Source: Chloranthus sessilifolius (taxonomy: Eukaryota > Streptophyta > Magnoliopsida > Chloranthales > Chloranthaceae). From it: 64,000 nucleotides of DNA. The notes beneath the pieces are model-generated. The model saw only the letters and a list, made by a program, of their open reading frames with translations. It was not told the origin of the DNA and did no database searches. Both the position numbers and the translations under genes were made by a program. Positions 32,285 through 42,680 of the stretch are shown piece by piece. The stretch is taken from assembly GCA_021018995.1 (NCBI GenBank), contig JAJIZI010000019.1, positions 434,001 to 498,000 on the forward strand. The letters run 5' to 3'. The stretch's first letter is position 1; each line of letters opens with the position of its first letter.

Positions 32285-33380
32285 CTCAGGTGCCTCACTG
32301 AAATTGAAGTAACCAATCTTATGAAAGAAATCCATGAGGGAGTGTGTGGAGCCCACGTCAGCGGTCACATGCTCGCTAAGAAAATCCTACGGCAGGGATA
32401 CTTTTGGACCACCATGGAATCGGATTGTTGTAAACATATTAAAAAATGCTACAAGTGTCAAGAACATTCCAGTCTGATACACGCTTTGGCCATTGATCTT
32501 CACTGCATGACCACTCCTTGGCCATTTGCTACCTGGGGCCTTGACGTTGTCGGAATGATTAATCCGAAAGCATCGAACGGACATCGGTTCATCCTCGTTG
32601 CCATTGAATACTTCACCAAGTGGGTAGAAGCGGCGTCATATGCCAATATCACGGCCTTTCACTTTGAGAAGTTTCTCAAGAACAATATTGTGTGCTGATT
32701 TGGAGTACCCAAAGATATCATAACGGACAACGGCACGAACTTTGCGAATAAGCGCATTCGAGACTCTGCGAGCAATACAAGATCAAGCACCACCGCTCAT
32801 CCCCGTATAGGCCTCAGACAAATGGAGCCGTAGAGGCGGCCAACAAAACTCTGATCCGCATTCTCGAGAAGATGGTAGTCACTTACAGAGATTGGAGTGA
32901 GCAGTTATCCTTCGCACTTTGGGCCTATAGAACGTCAATCCGTACCGCTACAGGGGCAACACCATTCTCCCTTGTGTATGGAACTGAGGCCGTCCTCCCA
33001 GTAGAGGTTGAAGATCCCTTGCTTCGAATCCTCATGGAATCAGGCTTACCCGAAGCAGAGAAAAAGAGATCATGCTTTGATCAGCTGAACTTATTGGATG
33101 AGAAGAGACTCCTAGCCTTGTGTCACACTCAAGTTTACCAGGGGCGAATCACACGTGCGTACAATAAACGTGTCTACGGTCGAGATCTAAAGGTAGGAGA
33201 TACTGTGCTGAAGAAGATCTTTCCATCCCTCCACGCCGATCTGAGAGGAAAGTTTAAGCCGAACTGGGAAGGACCATACATCATTCGAGAAGTGCTGCCG
33301 GGATACGCCATCCGCCTCGCCACCATGGACGGAGATCATCTTCCTGAGCCCATCAACACTGGATACGTCTGACGGTTCTA
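32285..33380 (+). pseudogene. Element A integrase
   Basis: The HHCC zinc finger (H-E-G-V-C-G-A-H, then C-YKC) lies near 32330-32460. The catalytic core shows LDVVGMI, ITDNGTNF near 32722 and an E in VEAANKTL near 32831. The end (32872-33372) has WAYRTSIRTATGATPFSLVY, then NWEGPYIIREVLPGYAIRLA of the C-terminal region. Joins cDNA to host DNA. Broken in places. Confidence 0.85.
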
Positions 33381-34960
33381 CTCTTAGTCTATCGCGATAA
33401 GGTGAGTATTGATGAAACAGATACGTGATTGCTTAAGAACCACCCAAAAGAGGCCATCATTCCAAACACAGTAGCCAGAAAGTATCCCTAAAAATGATGA
33501 TATCCTTTGCTACCCCATTTGAGCTTGGACCTTTCTTTCAATAAACCCATTCCCCTGAAAAAAACTATACGTGTACATATACCAGAAAAAAAAGGGGGAG
33601 AGAAAAGATGAAGTAGAGTTACTATCAAAATCCAAAAAAATAAAAAAAGTAAAACCCTAAAAAAGAGATTGCCGAAAATGAAGTAAAAAGAATAAAAAAG
33701 AAGAATCATGAGGCATGTATATTAAAACCCCCAAGGAAGAAAGTATGTTGAGAAAACCTAAGCCGTATCAAGAAAATACTTTTTTAGCCCAGCATACCTA
33801 CAAATCCTAACCTAACCCATGGCCAAGCTACACCCTGAAGGAAGCCCTCTTTGTAGGTTCACAAGCAGTCATAATATCTGTTAAGTCAACATGAGCCGAG
33901 TCGCGAGACGACACCAGAACCCCATCCAGCCGGTTATGACGGAATCTTTGTCCATGTCGTGGCTCTCTGGTTCTAGAAAAAGAATAAAAAAAAAAGAAAA
34001 AGAAAAGAAAAGAAAAAAGAAAGAAAATTAATTTGAGTTCAAAGCAAAATGGACGTGGTGAAAACCTGCAAGGGTACCATGGGTAAAAACAGTGAACTCA
34101 CGTGGACTAGGTGAAAGCCTGAAAAGGCACTTGGGGTAAGAGAGCGAACCCATGGACGTAGTGAAAACTCAAAAGGGCGCTGCGGGTAAAAACAGGGATG
34201 ACAGGCATGGCGAAAACCCATCTTGGGTGCTGTGAGCAAAAAAAGTCAAAAGGAAAGAGAGATTAGGAGATGATCTGTTCTGGTTCACCTTTGGTAGTCT
34301 GGACTCCTTGAGCCCTTTCCCTTTTTTTGTGTTGGGCCGCTCATGTTAAAATTAGATCGGATCCTAATCAGGCATGTCGTCTCTACCGCGTCGTCCGACG
34401 CATGACCAAAGGTAAGGCCAGAAGACCAATCAATCTCGGGGAAGCTGACCTATCCACGTTAAAAAAGAAGCACCAGAAACTCCTAAATGAGGTTCGACCA
34501 TGCTCAAAAAGAGGACCCGCCGGTTGGCCTTGGAAATACCAACATCACAAAAGGAGAAAATTTTAAAAAAAAAGATAATGGATTTTTCTTTCCCATAAAA
34601 AGCCTCACACTGTGAGGGAGAAAATTTCGAAAAAGATAATATATTTTTCTTTCCCATAAGAAGCCTCACCCTGTGTAGGAGATAATAGATTTTCCTTTTC
34701 CAAAAAAAAAAACCTTACGTTGCGAGACGTATGGAAGAAAATTCAAACACCAAAAAATATGTATATGTGTATATAATAGATTTCATTCCTTTCCTTACAA
34801 ACATCACGTATGAAGTGTCACGTCCCAAAAAGATAACAACATGACACACTTTCTACTTTCTGCCTTCTGTATAAGTATAAAACAAACAAAAAGGAAACAA
34901 TCCAAAAAAGAAGGAGATTTCTGTTAAGGGGCATCAGCCCCCCCCTCTGTGTATATGATC
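33381..34960 (+). other. Element A 3' non-coding region with short tandem repeats
   Basis: After integrase the sequence is A-rich and non-coding. It has four ~50-55 bp repeats at 34045-34240 (GTGAAAACC..AAGGG.. then GGGTAAAAACAG) and two ~62 bp repeats at 34574-34700 (TTTCTTTCCCATAA.AAGCC). Tandem repeats in this position are characteristic of Tat/Ogre elements. Confidence 0.7.
34045..34240 (+). repeat. ~52 bp tandem repeat in the element A 3' region
   Basis: Four diverged units, each with GG.GTGAAA.CC, a purine-rich GGGTA or GGGTG step and a spacer ending in AC or CCC. Starts near 34048, 34104, 34152 and 34204. Confidence 0.65.
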
Positions 34961-34979
34961 TATTGTATGTGCAGGAATA

Positions 34980-35664
34980 GGTCAGGGGCAGGAACCACGC
35001 TTCAAAGCACTGATCTCTGCAAGAAGAGAGTCCTCACGAGCATTTCGATCGGTCAACCACCTACCATGAAGGCCACCGATCATGAGACTCACCAAAAGCC
35101 CACCAATCAAGAACCTCGCCTTGGTCAGAGGCCTCTCACCTCTGCCATCTCGGCTCTGGCCCTCTCCTTCCCCAAAGCCTTAGTCAAAGCCAACTTCTCT
35201 GTAAAAAGAGACTCAATTCTAGTCCGGAGCACCGTTTCCTTGAATGGCCAGGGCCCCGTCTCGATCGCATCTATCGAAACCGGGTTAGGGGCAGGTAAGC
35301 TCTCAGATGCCAGCCAAACCTCGTAATCAGAAGAGGGGACGTCCCCCTGAACCAAGCTACACATATGCGTCAATTGGCGGGTCTCCCAGAGTGCTGCTAT
35401 GCTATCTTGGTCACTGAGAGAACCTCGAGAGAATATTAGGGAACACAAGGGCGGCCTCACAGTGCACGACACGTGTTGGGTATATCCGAATTGACGAAGC
35501 ACTCGAGATGGGAAATAGTAGGTACTACCAGTCAACCCCAAAAGCGTGATACCCTCACAATCCCGAGAGCGGACAATAGGAAAGGTGCCGTTCAACCAAG
35601 GAAGCTGCCAAATGCTCTCCCAATCAAATTTGAAATACGAGTGGACTCCCGCGAAGAATCCCAA
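34980..35664 (-). pseudogene. Antisense unit 1 of element A, C-terminal part
   Basis: The minus-strand frame 35125-35664 continues the PMD/DUF7745-class product: GVHSYFKFDWESIWQLPWLN, a cysteine-containing middle, and a charged end KALGKERARAEMAEV that looks coiled-coil. Below it the minus strand shows an intron-like T-rich CTTCTTGCAG acceptor near 35015. Part of the fossil element; whether it is whole cannot be judged. Confidence 0.55.
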
Positions 35665-36439
35665 CCCGGCCCGAGGCCGAGGTATCCAGGCCTCGATACA
35701 TCTCAGCCAAGACTAGGTGCACCAATGAGCAGCCTCCCTCCAATTCGGTCAAAACATCGCATAACCCGAGGGAAAATGTCTCGCCCCCAGTAAAGAAGAG
35801 AACTTCCGATAGAAAATGAAGGGCAAAGGCCTTCACATTGAAAGGATCTCGGACAGGCAACTTTCGGAGACTCGAGTTGCCAAAAAGTTCTTTCAGGAAT
35901 TTCACCGAGCACCTAGTGGGCCCGCCGGTGAAGCCCTTCTCATACCCACCCTTTTTCAAACCAAGAACTGTGTAGACTGCCTTTGCATACCCCAGTTTGG
36001 GCACCACTTTAGTGAGCCCCCGATGCATCCTCAAGCCGGTGATAGAGGCTAGCTCCTCCAAGGTTGGGGTGAGCTCCCTGGACCCGAATCTGAAGACATG
36101 AGCCCTATGGTCCCATGATGCTAATGCCGCCTTTAGGAGGTCGGGCAATAAAGGAACAACAAGGAGAGAGTAAAGGCGGGATAACCCGAGGCAATCTAGA
36201 GCAGCAAGCTCGCCCTTAGCCAAGCTAGCGCACCACTTTTGCAAAAAACTGGGCCCCGAGTCCAAACAGGGAAGTACACTAGCCCCATCCCCAGTGTGAG
36301 AATTTGGGTCGGGAAGCGGGTCCATGGATGTACAAAGATGTCCTATAGAAAGCTCAGTCAATGTAGGGCGATGGACCCGCTTATCAAAGAAAAAAGGAGA
36401 GAGAGAGAAAAGAAAGAAAAAGGAGGGGCAAAAAGGCAA
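35624..36439 (-). CDS. Antisense unit 1 of element A: PMD/DUF7745-like protein
   Basis: A 271-codon open frame on the minus strand; the likely start is the internal ATG giving MDPLPDPNSHTGDGASVLPC near 36324, because the text before it is T/C-rich and UTR-like. It holds LASWDHRAHVFRFGSRELTP and TLEELASITGL, the W-D...F.FG..E.tPTLEE signature of plant mobile domain and DUF7745 proteins, then a helical region with GGYEKGFTGGPT and FALHFLSEVLFF. Related host proteins (MAIN/MAIL family) act in the nucleus in silencing; the role in transposons is unknown. Palindromes at 36512-36622 lie just upstream. Extra antisense ORFs are known in Tat elements such as Grande. Confidence 0.65.
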   Translation of the reverse strand: MPFCPSFFFLFSLSPFFFDKRVHRPTLTELSIGHLCTSMDPLPDPNSHTGDGASVLPCLDSGPSFLQKWCASLAKGELAALDCLGLSRLYSLLVVPLLPDLLKAALASWDHRAHVFRFGSRELTPTLEELASITGLRMHRGLTKVVPKLGYAKAVYTVLGLKKGGYEKGFTGGPTRCSVKFLKELFGNSSLRKLPVRDPFNVKAFALHFLSEVLFFTGGETFSLGLCDVLTELEGGCSLVHLVLAEMYRGLDTSASGRVGILRGSPLVFQI

Positions 36440-36511
36440 AGCACGGGTGAATAGTGAAGCAAAGAGGGCTGGGCGCGGGTTAAAGGAACCCGTCGGGCAT
36501 CAGTTATAGGA

Positions 36512-36622
36512 GGCGTATATAATACGCCAAGACAAAAATTCAAAGTTTTAGCCAGGCGTATATATTATATACGCCCAGGCAAATTTTTAGAATTTTTGCC
36601 TGGCGTATATAATATATACGCC
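36512..36622 (-). promoter_or_regulatory. Palindrome array upstream of antisense unit 1
   Basis: Three copies of the LTR-type palindrome: 36512-36528, 36552-36579 and 36602-36622 (the last a perfect GGCGTATATA-A-TATATACGCC). They contain TATATAA/TTATATA, and the nearest copy is ~70 bp above the 271-codon frame, so one may double as the TATA box of the antisense transcript. Inference from position. Confidence 0.6.
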
Positions 36623-36639
36623 CACTTGAGGAAGCAGGG

Positions 36640-37255
36640 CCGCGTGGCTTCCCCTCACATCGGGCTATGCACTTTTTATTTTTCCTTCCCCAAGGGAGGG
36701 ACAGGTGTCGCTCAGCCTACTTTTTCTCTCTGAGCAGCCCACAGGCGGGCATGCCCACGCACCCATAGGAATTCCTCGGATGAAGTGGTATCCGTGGGTC
36801 ATATGCGGGTAATCACACGCGAGCTCCCCCCCATCATTGGAGGGGCTCTGGTCCGCTTCATGCAAAAAAATCATCATAGAGGTAGAAAAATAAACAAACG
36901 GAGCATTCATATAAACCATAAAAGTTGTGAGACCATCCAAAACAAAAAACAAAAATCAAAATAAAATTATTACATATTCCCCAATATTCCAAAATCTAAA
37001 TTGTTTCACTGTTTCAAATTTTTAGAAAAAGAAAAAACTAATCCTGAGTAGCCCCCTTTGACTTCTTCTAGCGTCAGGTCGCGCTTTGAAAGGTACGGGT
37101 CTCCCCCACCCGAGTCCACGCCTAAGAGATACGGCCAAGCAGAGAGCGTGACTCCTTTTCACGAGCACGTTGCATAAGCACACGAAGGGCCATGAGTTAG
37201 GGAAACAAGCAGAAAATAAATATGAGTTAGGGAAACAAGCAGAAAGTAAATATGA
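36640..37255. other. Spacer between the antisense units
   Basis: Non-coding by eye. It would be upstream of unit 1 and downstream of unit 2. A direct repeat ATGAGTTAGGGAAACAAGCAG occurs twice near 37191-37250. Confidence 0.4.
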
Positions 37256-37259
37256 GGAT

Positions 37260-38010
37260 GACTAGATGCAATCAATATTCACTCACCACCTCAACCTCCC
37301 TAAGACCGACAATGTTACGGTAATATTCGGCTTGGTTTACGGCCGACTCATAATCCTGCAAAAAAAAGATAATGAGAGAGGTATCAGTCACACAGGCCAT
37401 TGGTATAATCCCAGAAAACAGAGGAGCAAGGTAACAAGGGAGAGATTACCCCAGGGATCAGCTCAGGGGGTGGAATCCGAATAGCTTCAACGGATATCGT
37501 GCCTTCTCAGCCACATCAGCACACATACGCGACAGAAAGGCATTATCCAAGCGCTTAAAGGTTCCCTAGACCTCAGTTGGCGAACTGCCGGAAGCACCAG
37601 CACCGGAAGGTCCTGCGCTAGTAGCCTCACCAGGAATAGTTGCCTCATCCCCTCATCTGAATCATCACCCTGTTCAAACTACAGAAAGAAACAGTCTTTG
37701 TTCAAGTAAAAGGGCGATTAAGGTAATCATATGAGAGGCTGCTAATAGAAAGAGGAAAGAATATTACCTGAGATCGCGGACCACCAAAAGCCAAAAAGTT
37801 GGCGCCAGGCACGAATTGGGGCAGCAGTGAACGATAGGCCAGAGACTCGTACCACATCTGATATCCCCTAGGAAAGAGAAGGTCATCAATAGGGACCCCG
37901 TGGTGGAGGAAGCGAGCGGAAAGCATCTCGATAGAACCCTCGGGAGTCAATATGTCAGCTGGAGGAGCTTGGGGCATGGCAAAAAGAGGTCGATACTGAT
38001 GAATCACCCT
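37260..38010 (-). pseudogene. Antisense unit 2 of element A, C-terminal pieces
   Basis: Separate minus-strand pieces: 37702-38007 has PRGYQMWYESLAYRSLLPQF and ends at a GT step, and near 37260-37360 a short piece follows TTTTTTGCAG and reads DYESAVNQAEYYRNIVGLRE, a likely coiled tail. Between them is Gly/Ser/Ala-rich text. The borders look intron-like. Belongs with the PMD pieces at 38250-39440. Confidence 0.5.
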
Positions 38011-38249
38011 CTCTCCTAACTAATAGGCCTTAGCCCACGACTCGTAGAAGAAGATAATGCGTCCATCTAACAAAAGGCAAGAAGGGCCCACTGCAGCCAG
38101 GTTCGAGAAGGGGAATCCAACGTAGGGATCAAGGATGACTTGTTCAACGAAAAGAGGAGGGACTTATACATTTGGTCAGAACCCACAACATAAAAGAGCT
38201 ATCAAATTCGCAAAGAGAGAAATTGTTATACCTGCTTTGGGATCAACAG

Positions 38250-39200
38250 ATCAAATTAAGAGCGCAACCCTAACTCCAGGTGCTTCATACCTACGTCCCG
38301 GCGGCGGTTTGCATGCCAATTGCTCATAACGGGGAAACGTAGGAACTTTCGAGAGAAGCAGAGGGCGATTAGATTGGAAATGTAGATACCCCCATACCTG
38401 AGAAAGCAAGCAGAGAATACCTGAGAAAGCAAGCAGATAAAAGTAGATATGCAAAAAAAAAGGGGGGAACGAGTTGAGGCCAAAGGATAAATTACCTCAA
38501 GAGCGGGCCAGAAGCCCACAACGGAGCTGGAGTCCCCAAGAACGGCTCGCACCAAGCTAGACATGAGCACCGTGTAGCTAGCACCTCCCCAATCCAACCG
38601 ATGTATGTGGTCCTTGTTCACCATAAGACTGACTAGGGACAATGAGACCCGCCCTCCACTGGTATTTGAAAGAAGAGTCTTGCCCACGAGGAATAGCAGA
38701 GAAATGCGGGCCAACATCAGTGCACACTCTGGCTCAACGTAAATGGCCGCATCAGGTTGGCCCAGGTCCACTAACTCATGAGGCTCGAACAAACCTACCA
38801 GCTAAGATAACTTGACCTTGGAACCACGAACGTCCCCGGAGGTTGGGTAGGCCCCTATCAGCCGAATCACCTCCTCCTTATCAGGCGTGCGGGTAGGTAT
38901 CAGTGGCACCCCTCCAACACGAACCCTAGTGATCATGGACCAGTTTGTGAGCGTGAGGGTCATCTCAGCCATGGCCATGTGAAATGTCATAGTCTCGGGG
39001 CGGAAGCACTCTATCAGGGCCTTCAGGTAGGCCGTGTCAGCCCTCACAGCGGGGCATGAAATGAAGTCCCCAAAACCAGCTTGGGCGAGCAGGTCCTTCA
39101 CCACCTGGGGGAGATAAAGTACGAGGCGCTGGAGGTCAAACCAGCCACCCAGGAACATAATGTGGGGCAAAGGCTGCAAACAAAAGGCATCAGCCAAATA
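38250..39200 (-). pseudogene. Antisense unit 2 of element A: plant mobile domain pieces
   Basis: Three minus-strand pieces with the classic plant mobile domain signature. 38802-39197: LKALIECFRPETMTFHMAMA, EMTLTLTNWSMITRVRVGG. 38256-38792: CALMLARISLLFLVGKTLLS, LDWGGASYTVLMSSLVRAVL. Near 38330-38400: VWGYLHFQSNRP. In PMD proteins these are the F(h)-T-F(h)...GEmt.TL.D, the YDWG.a and the W.yeHf..rP steps, in this order. Pieces are parted by intron-like spacers or decay. A different PMD subtype from unit 1. Confidence 0.65.
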
Positions 39201-39257
39201 GGAGCAAAGTGGTATAATGAAGGCACCAAAGGAAAAGACAACAGGCTCATCTGTTTA

Positions 39258-39438
39258 CCTGGCCAGCGATCCCAAAGTTGGAAATGTGGGTATGCTGACA
39301 ATGCAGGAGGCCAGTACAAGCGGCTTCACCTTGCATTTCGTACCAAGGTTGGGAGGAGCGCTGATAAACAATGAACTGCTCCCCGTGAGGACCGTAGGCC
39401 ATCTCGGGCCCCTCCTGCGGCCCTTCGTCGCCGGACAT
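39258..39438 (-). pseudogene. Antisense unit 2 of element A: first coding piece
   Basis: A minus-strand open piece starting MSGDEGPQEGPEMAYGPHGE directly after ATATTTCAG and ending SNFGIAGQ just before GTAAAC, i.e. bordered by AG and GT as an exon would be. It precedes the PMD pieces in the right order. No domain of its own is recognised. Confidence 0.45.
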
Positions 39439-39469
39439 CTGAAATATGGAACACATCGGTATAAGAAAG

Positions 39470-40300
39470 GGCTGCTAAAAAAAAAAGAGAGAGGAGAATC
39501 ACAAAAAATGCACTGATCCATCAAAAAAAAAGAGAGGGATGAATGAAGAATGAATGGTGATGAATAATGAGGAAAATGAAAAAAAGAAAGGGGAGCATAA
39601 AAATAAGGAATCACATATACCTGAAAAAAATGCACTACAAAAAAGAAGAACATCAAGCTTTTCAAACCCGACAAAAAGAGAGAAGGAGAAAAGTAACAAA
39701 AATGCAAAAATATATGTGCACTAATCCATCAAAAAAAAAAACCACAAAAACAAAAAAAAACAACAACAAAAAAGAAGAAGCATCACATATAAAAAAAAAA
39801 GAGAGAAGCATCACATATAATAATAAAAAAAAAGGCATCGCACATAAAAAAAAAAAGAGAACAACAAGCATTACATATGATAAAAAAAAAAAGAGAAAGA
39901 AAAAAAAAAAAACGACAAAAAAGAAGCATCACACATAAAAAATAAAAGAGAGGCATCACATATAAAAAAAAAGAGAGAGGCATCACATATAATAAAAGAA
40001 AAAAAGAGGCATCACATATATAAAAAAAAAGAAAAAAAAACAAGCATTACGTATAATAAAAAAAAAAGAGAGAGAAGAAAAGAAACAGCAAAACAAAAAA
40101 AAAGAAGGAACCACATATAACAAAAAAGAAAAAAACAAAAAAGAAGAGCGTAGGCATGAGGATCACATACACCAAAAAAAAAAAGGATTATATATATACA
40201 TCTTTCAAAAAAGAGATAGAAGGAAGATCAAGCATCTCCAAAAAAAAACACAAAACAAAAAACAAAAAAAAAACACAATACAACATTATCAAAATTCAAA
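39470..40300 (-). repeat. A-rich low-complexity tract with GCATCACATATA repeats (intron-like on minus strand)
   Basis: About 830 bp of A/G-rich DNA (T/C-rich on the minus strand) with a degenerate 25-45 bp unit GAGGCATCACATATA followed by AAAAAAAGAGAG, clearest at 39775-40070. It lies between a 5'-UTR-like block (40310-40500) and the first coding piece of antisense unit 2, as a leader intron would. Lysine- and phenylalanine-rich frames here are artefacts of composition. Confidence 0.7.
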
Positions 40301-40309
40301 GAAAAATCG

Positions 40310-40500
40310 ATGATTACCTTTAATGGGAGGTGAATAGATCCAAAATCAACGGAGAATAAATGTCTTTTGATCCGCACACGCAACTCCCGGCAATAGAACT
40401 CAAGAAAAATCAAATGCCAAAACCCTAAGGGGCTGTCCCGAACTTGAGAAAGGAGGGAAGAAGATAGAGTTTGAAAGAGGGGGCCCCTTTTGTGCTTAGG
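40310..40500 (-). other. 5'-UTR-like block of antisense unit 2
   Basis: On the minus strand this is TCTTCTTCCCTCCTTTCTC-rich text with AGGGTTTTGGC, ending in AAAGGTAATC, a splice-donor-like step. Together with the palindrome array at 40535-40650 it looks like the start of an independent antisense transcript. Confidence 0.4.
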
Positions 40501-40534
40501 CTCGGGCAGTTTTAAAAACTGCCAATTTTGGTCA

Positions 40535-40650
40535 GGCATATATAATATACACGCCCGACCATTCTTTTGCCCATTTTAGTCAGGCGTATATAATATATAC
40601 GCCCGACCATTTTTTTTAGATTAATTTGGGCGTATATACTATATCACGCC
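40535..40650 (-). promoter_or_regulatory. Palindrome array upstream of antisense unit 2
   Basis: Three copies: GGCATATATAATATACACGC at 40535-40554, a perfect one at 40583-40603, and 40628-40650. A separate palindrome GGCAGTTTTAAAAACTGCC lies at 40505-40523. The copy nearest the UTR-like block includes TATATTATA and could serve as TATA box. Confidence 0.6.
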
Positions 40651-40659
40651 AAAACCGCG

Positions 40660-42665
40660 AGCTTTAAACCGCTTTCGCCATTTTTTCGGCTTTGAGGCCC
40701 GACGAACCCCCTTTTTATGCTACATACCAAGGTCCGGTCCCTCTTAGAAGCCCACGTACCATCAAGCGATGGTGCACGCATCCCCAAATGACCCTTCGAG
40801 CTCTCTTTGATTGGCCCAAAGGGACCGTGCTACAATAAACAGATCTAGACCTGTAAGCACCCGCTGAGTGCTCCATAAAACCATAAAATCCAAAAAGGAA
40901 AAAAAAGGAAATGCTGAAAAATGACACTAGTTCTCAAAAGAGCATCGCAATGACCATTTATGCCACTCCAAGAATCGTGTTAAATCAATTCGGAATGATC
41001 GAGTTCACCCGAATGTTCTCAAACCTCGTTTTACATAGGGACACCCCATAACTGATCCGACAGGCAGATAATTTACCCATCTCCGGTCACTGTTCCCTAA
41101 AATGTTCCCCAGGAGTCAGAGCCCGACACGGTAGGCAAATGAACTCATCCATCACCGGTCGCTCCTGAGAACGTACACCTAGCCCAAGATCTTCCCCAGT
41201 AGAAGTCGAAACCTGAGCTGGCATGCAAATTAAGGATCTATCACTGAAATGCGCACCTCCTCAGGGCGTGTCAACATGACAAGTTGATTCGCCTAAGGAT
41301 ACGTGCAAAAATAAAAGCAGTTTGAGCATGCTCAAAGTCTCGAACTGACATGTGCAAAAAAAGAGAAAAGAAAAAAGAGAAGAAATAACAACCTTTGGTT
41401 ATGAAGTAAAAATCCAGAGTAGGTTGACCCCACCTTCCAAGCGTTAGCTCTGACCATCCACCCTCTGATCCATGATTGATCAAGAGTGCACCCGAATTCA
41501 GACCATTCGAAAAGTCTATTGTTAGTTGAAACTGACCCGTCAAAAATGAAACTACAACCAACCAAACTATGTGCAAATATACGGACCGAAGGCCCCATTC
41601 CCTTTTATTTCCTTTTACACAGGCTTGAAACCTGCATAGGCACGGTGTCCCTGTTGAATGTACGCACTTGCGTCTTGGTATCCACAGGATGGTCGTTTGT
41701 CCTCGTAAATTGTACCTTAGGGTCGAGGCTTCCGTTCACGCCTATTTGCTGCTTATCGCCCCTGATGGGTGTCTGTCTGTGCTTAGTTAATAAGATGTGA
41801 TTTCATTAGGGACGGAGGCTAGAATTAACCATCTCTTTCGATGGATGTTTGGTCCTAGCATGATCTTTTTTAGCTTTGTCTCGAGTTAAGGCACTCCGGT
41901 TCGTGTGAATCAGAAGTACCTCACCACCGGAACACACACATCCCCAAGGTGTGCCTATCCCCCGCAGAGCGCACGCACTCTTAAAGCGTATCAACTAACA
42001 TTTGATCCACTTAAAGAGTTGTGCAAGAATAAATTGTCAGAGGTCCTTGAGCTTCGCTTAGAGGCCTCAAAACAAAAGAAAATCTAGAAAAAGGAAACAC
42101 AAAGACTACTTTAAAAATGGGCATGCATTCTCGAGAAGTGTTGCGACATCAATATTCGCTCCACTCGGGTAAATCATGCTAAAGCAACCTCGAGGTTGAT
42201 GGGTTCGCCCAAAGACTCTGAGCCTTACCTAGGTAAGGGCACCCGTGGCCAATCCAATGGAGTTGTCAACACCCCATAGGATTGGACACATTGTTTAGGC
42301 CTTCGCTTTGAGTACCTCGCATCGATCCCGAAGCATAAATCGATCACCCCGTTTCATGGAGCTGTCCGGTTCAGATTAATACTTAACATCACAAATCTAT
42401 AATTTCCCTCAGGAAGTGGACGATATCCCGGATAGAGAGCTTACACTTTTTGTGATCATCATAGTTATGCTCAGTAATGTCGCAATGCGCTTGGGGACTG
42501 TTAGCTCTGAGGTACGGACGATATCCCAAAATGAGAGGGCTTACATATACTCACTATCACCATGGATGTTTGAGAATTAAGTTGAACCAGGCGGACCCAT
42601 TAAACGTGCCTTGGACCTCCTCAGATGTCTCTTGTCTTTGGCATCCGATCATTAGTGATCAAATA
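40660..42665 (+). other. Element A 3' untranslated region
   Basis: About 2 kb without convincing coding potential on either strand; scattered short frames only. Ends at the polypurine tract. Confidence 0.5.
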
Positions 42666-42680
42666 CCAAAGAGGGGCATC
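42666..42680 (+). other. Polypurine tract, element A
   Basis: CCAAAGAGGGGCATC abuts the 3' LTR start TGTAGACACCC. On the minus strand element G shows the related GAAGAGAGGCATC at its LTR border (47164-47176). Primes plus-strand DNA synthesis in this class. Confidence 0.7.

Noticed and set aside
39567-40043. Lysine-rich plus-strand and phenylalanine-rich minus-strand frames
   Set aside because: Produced by the A-rich low-complexity tract, with no domain.
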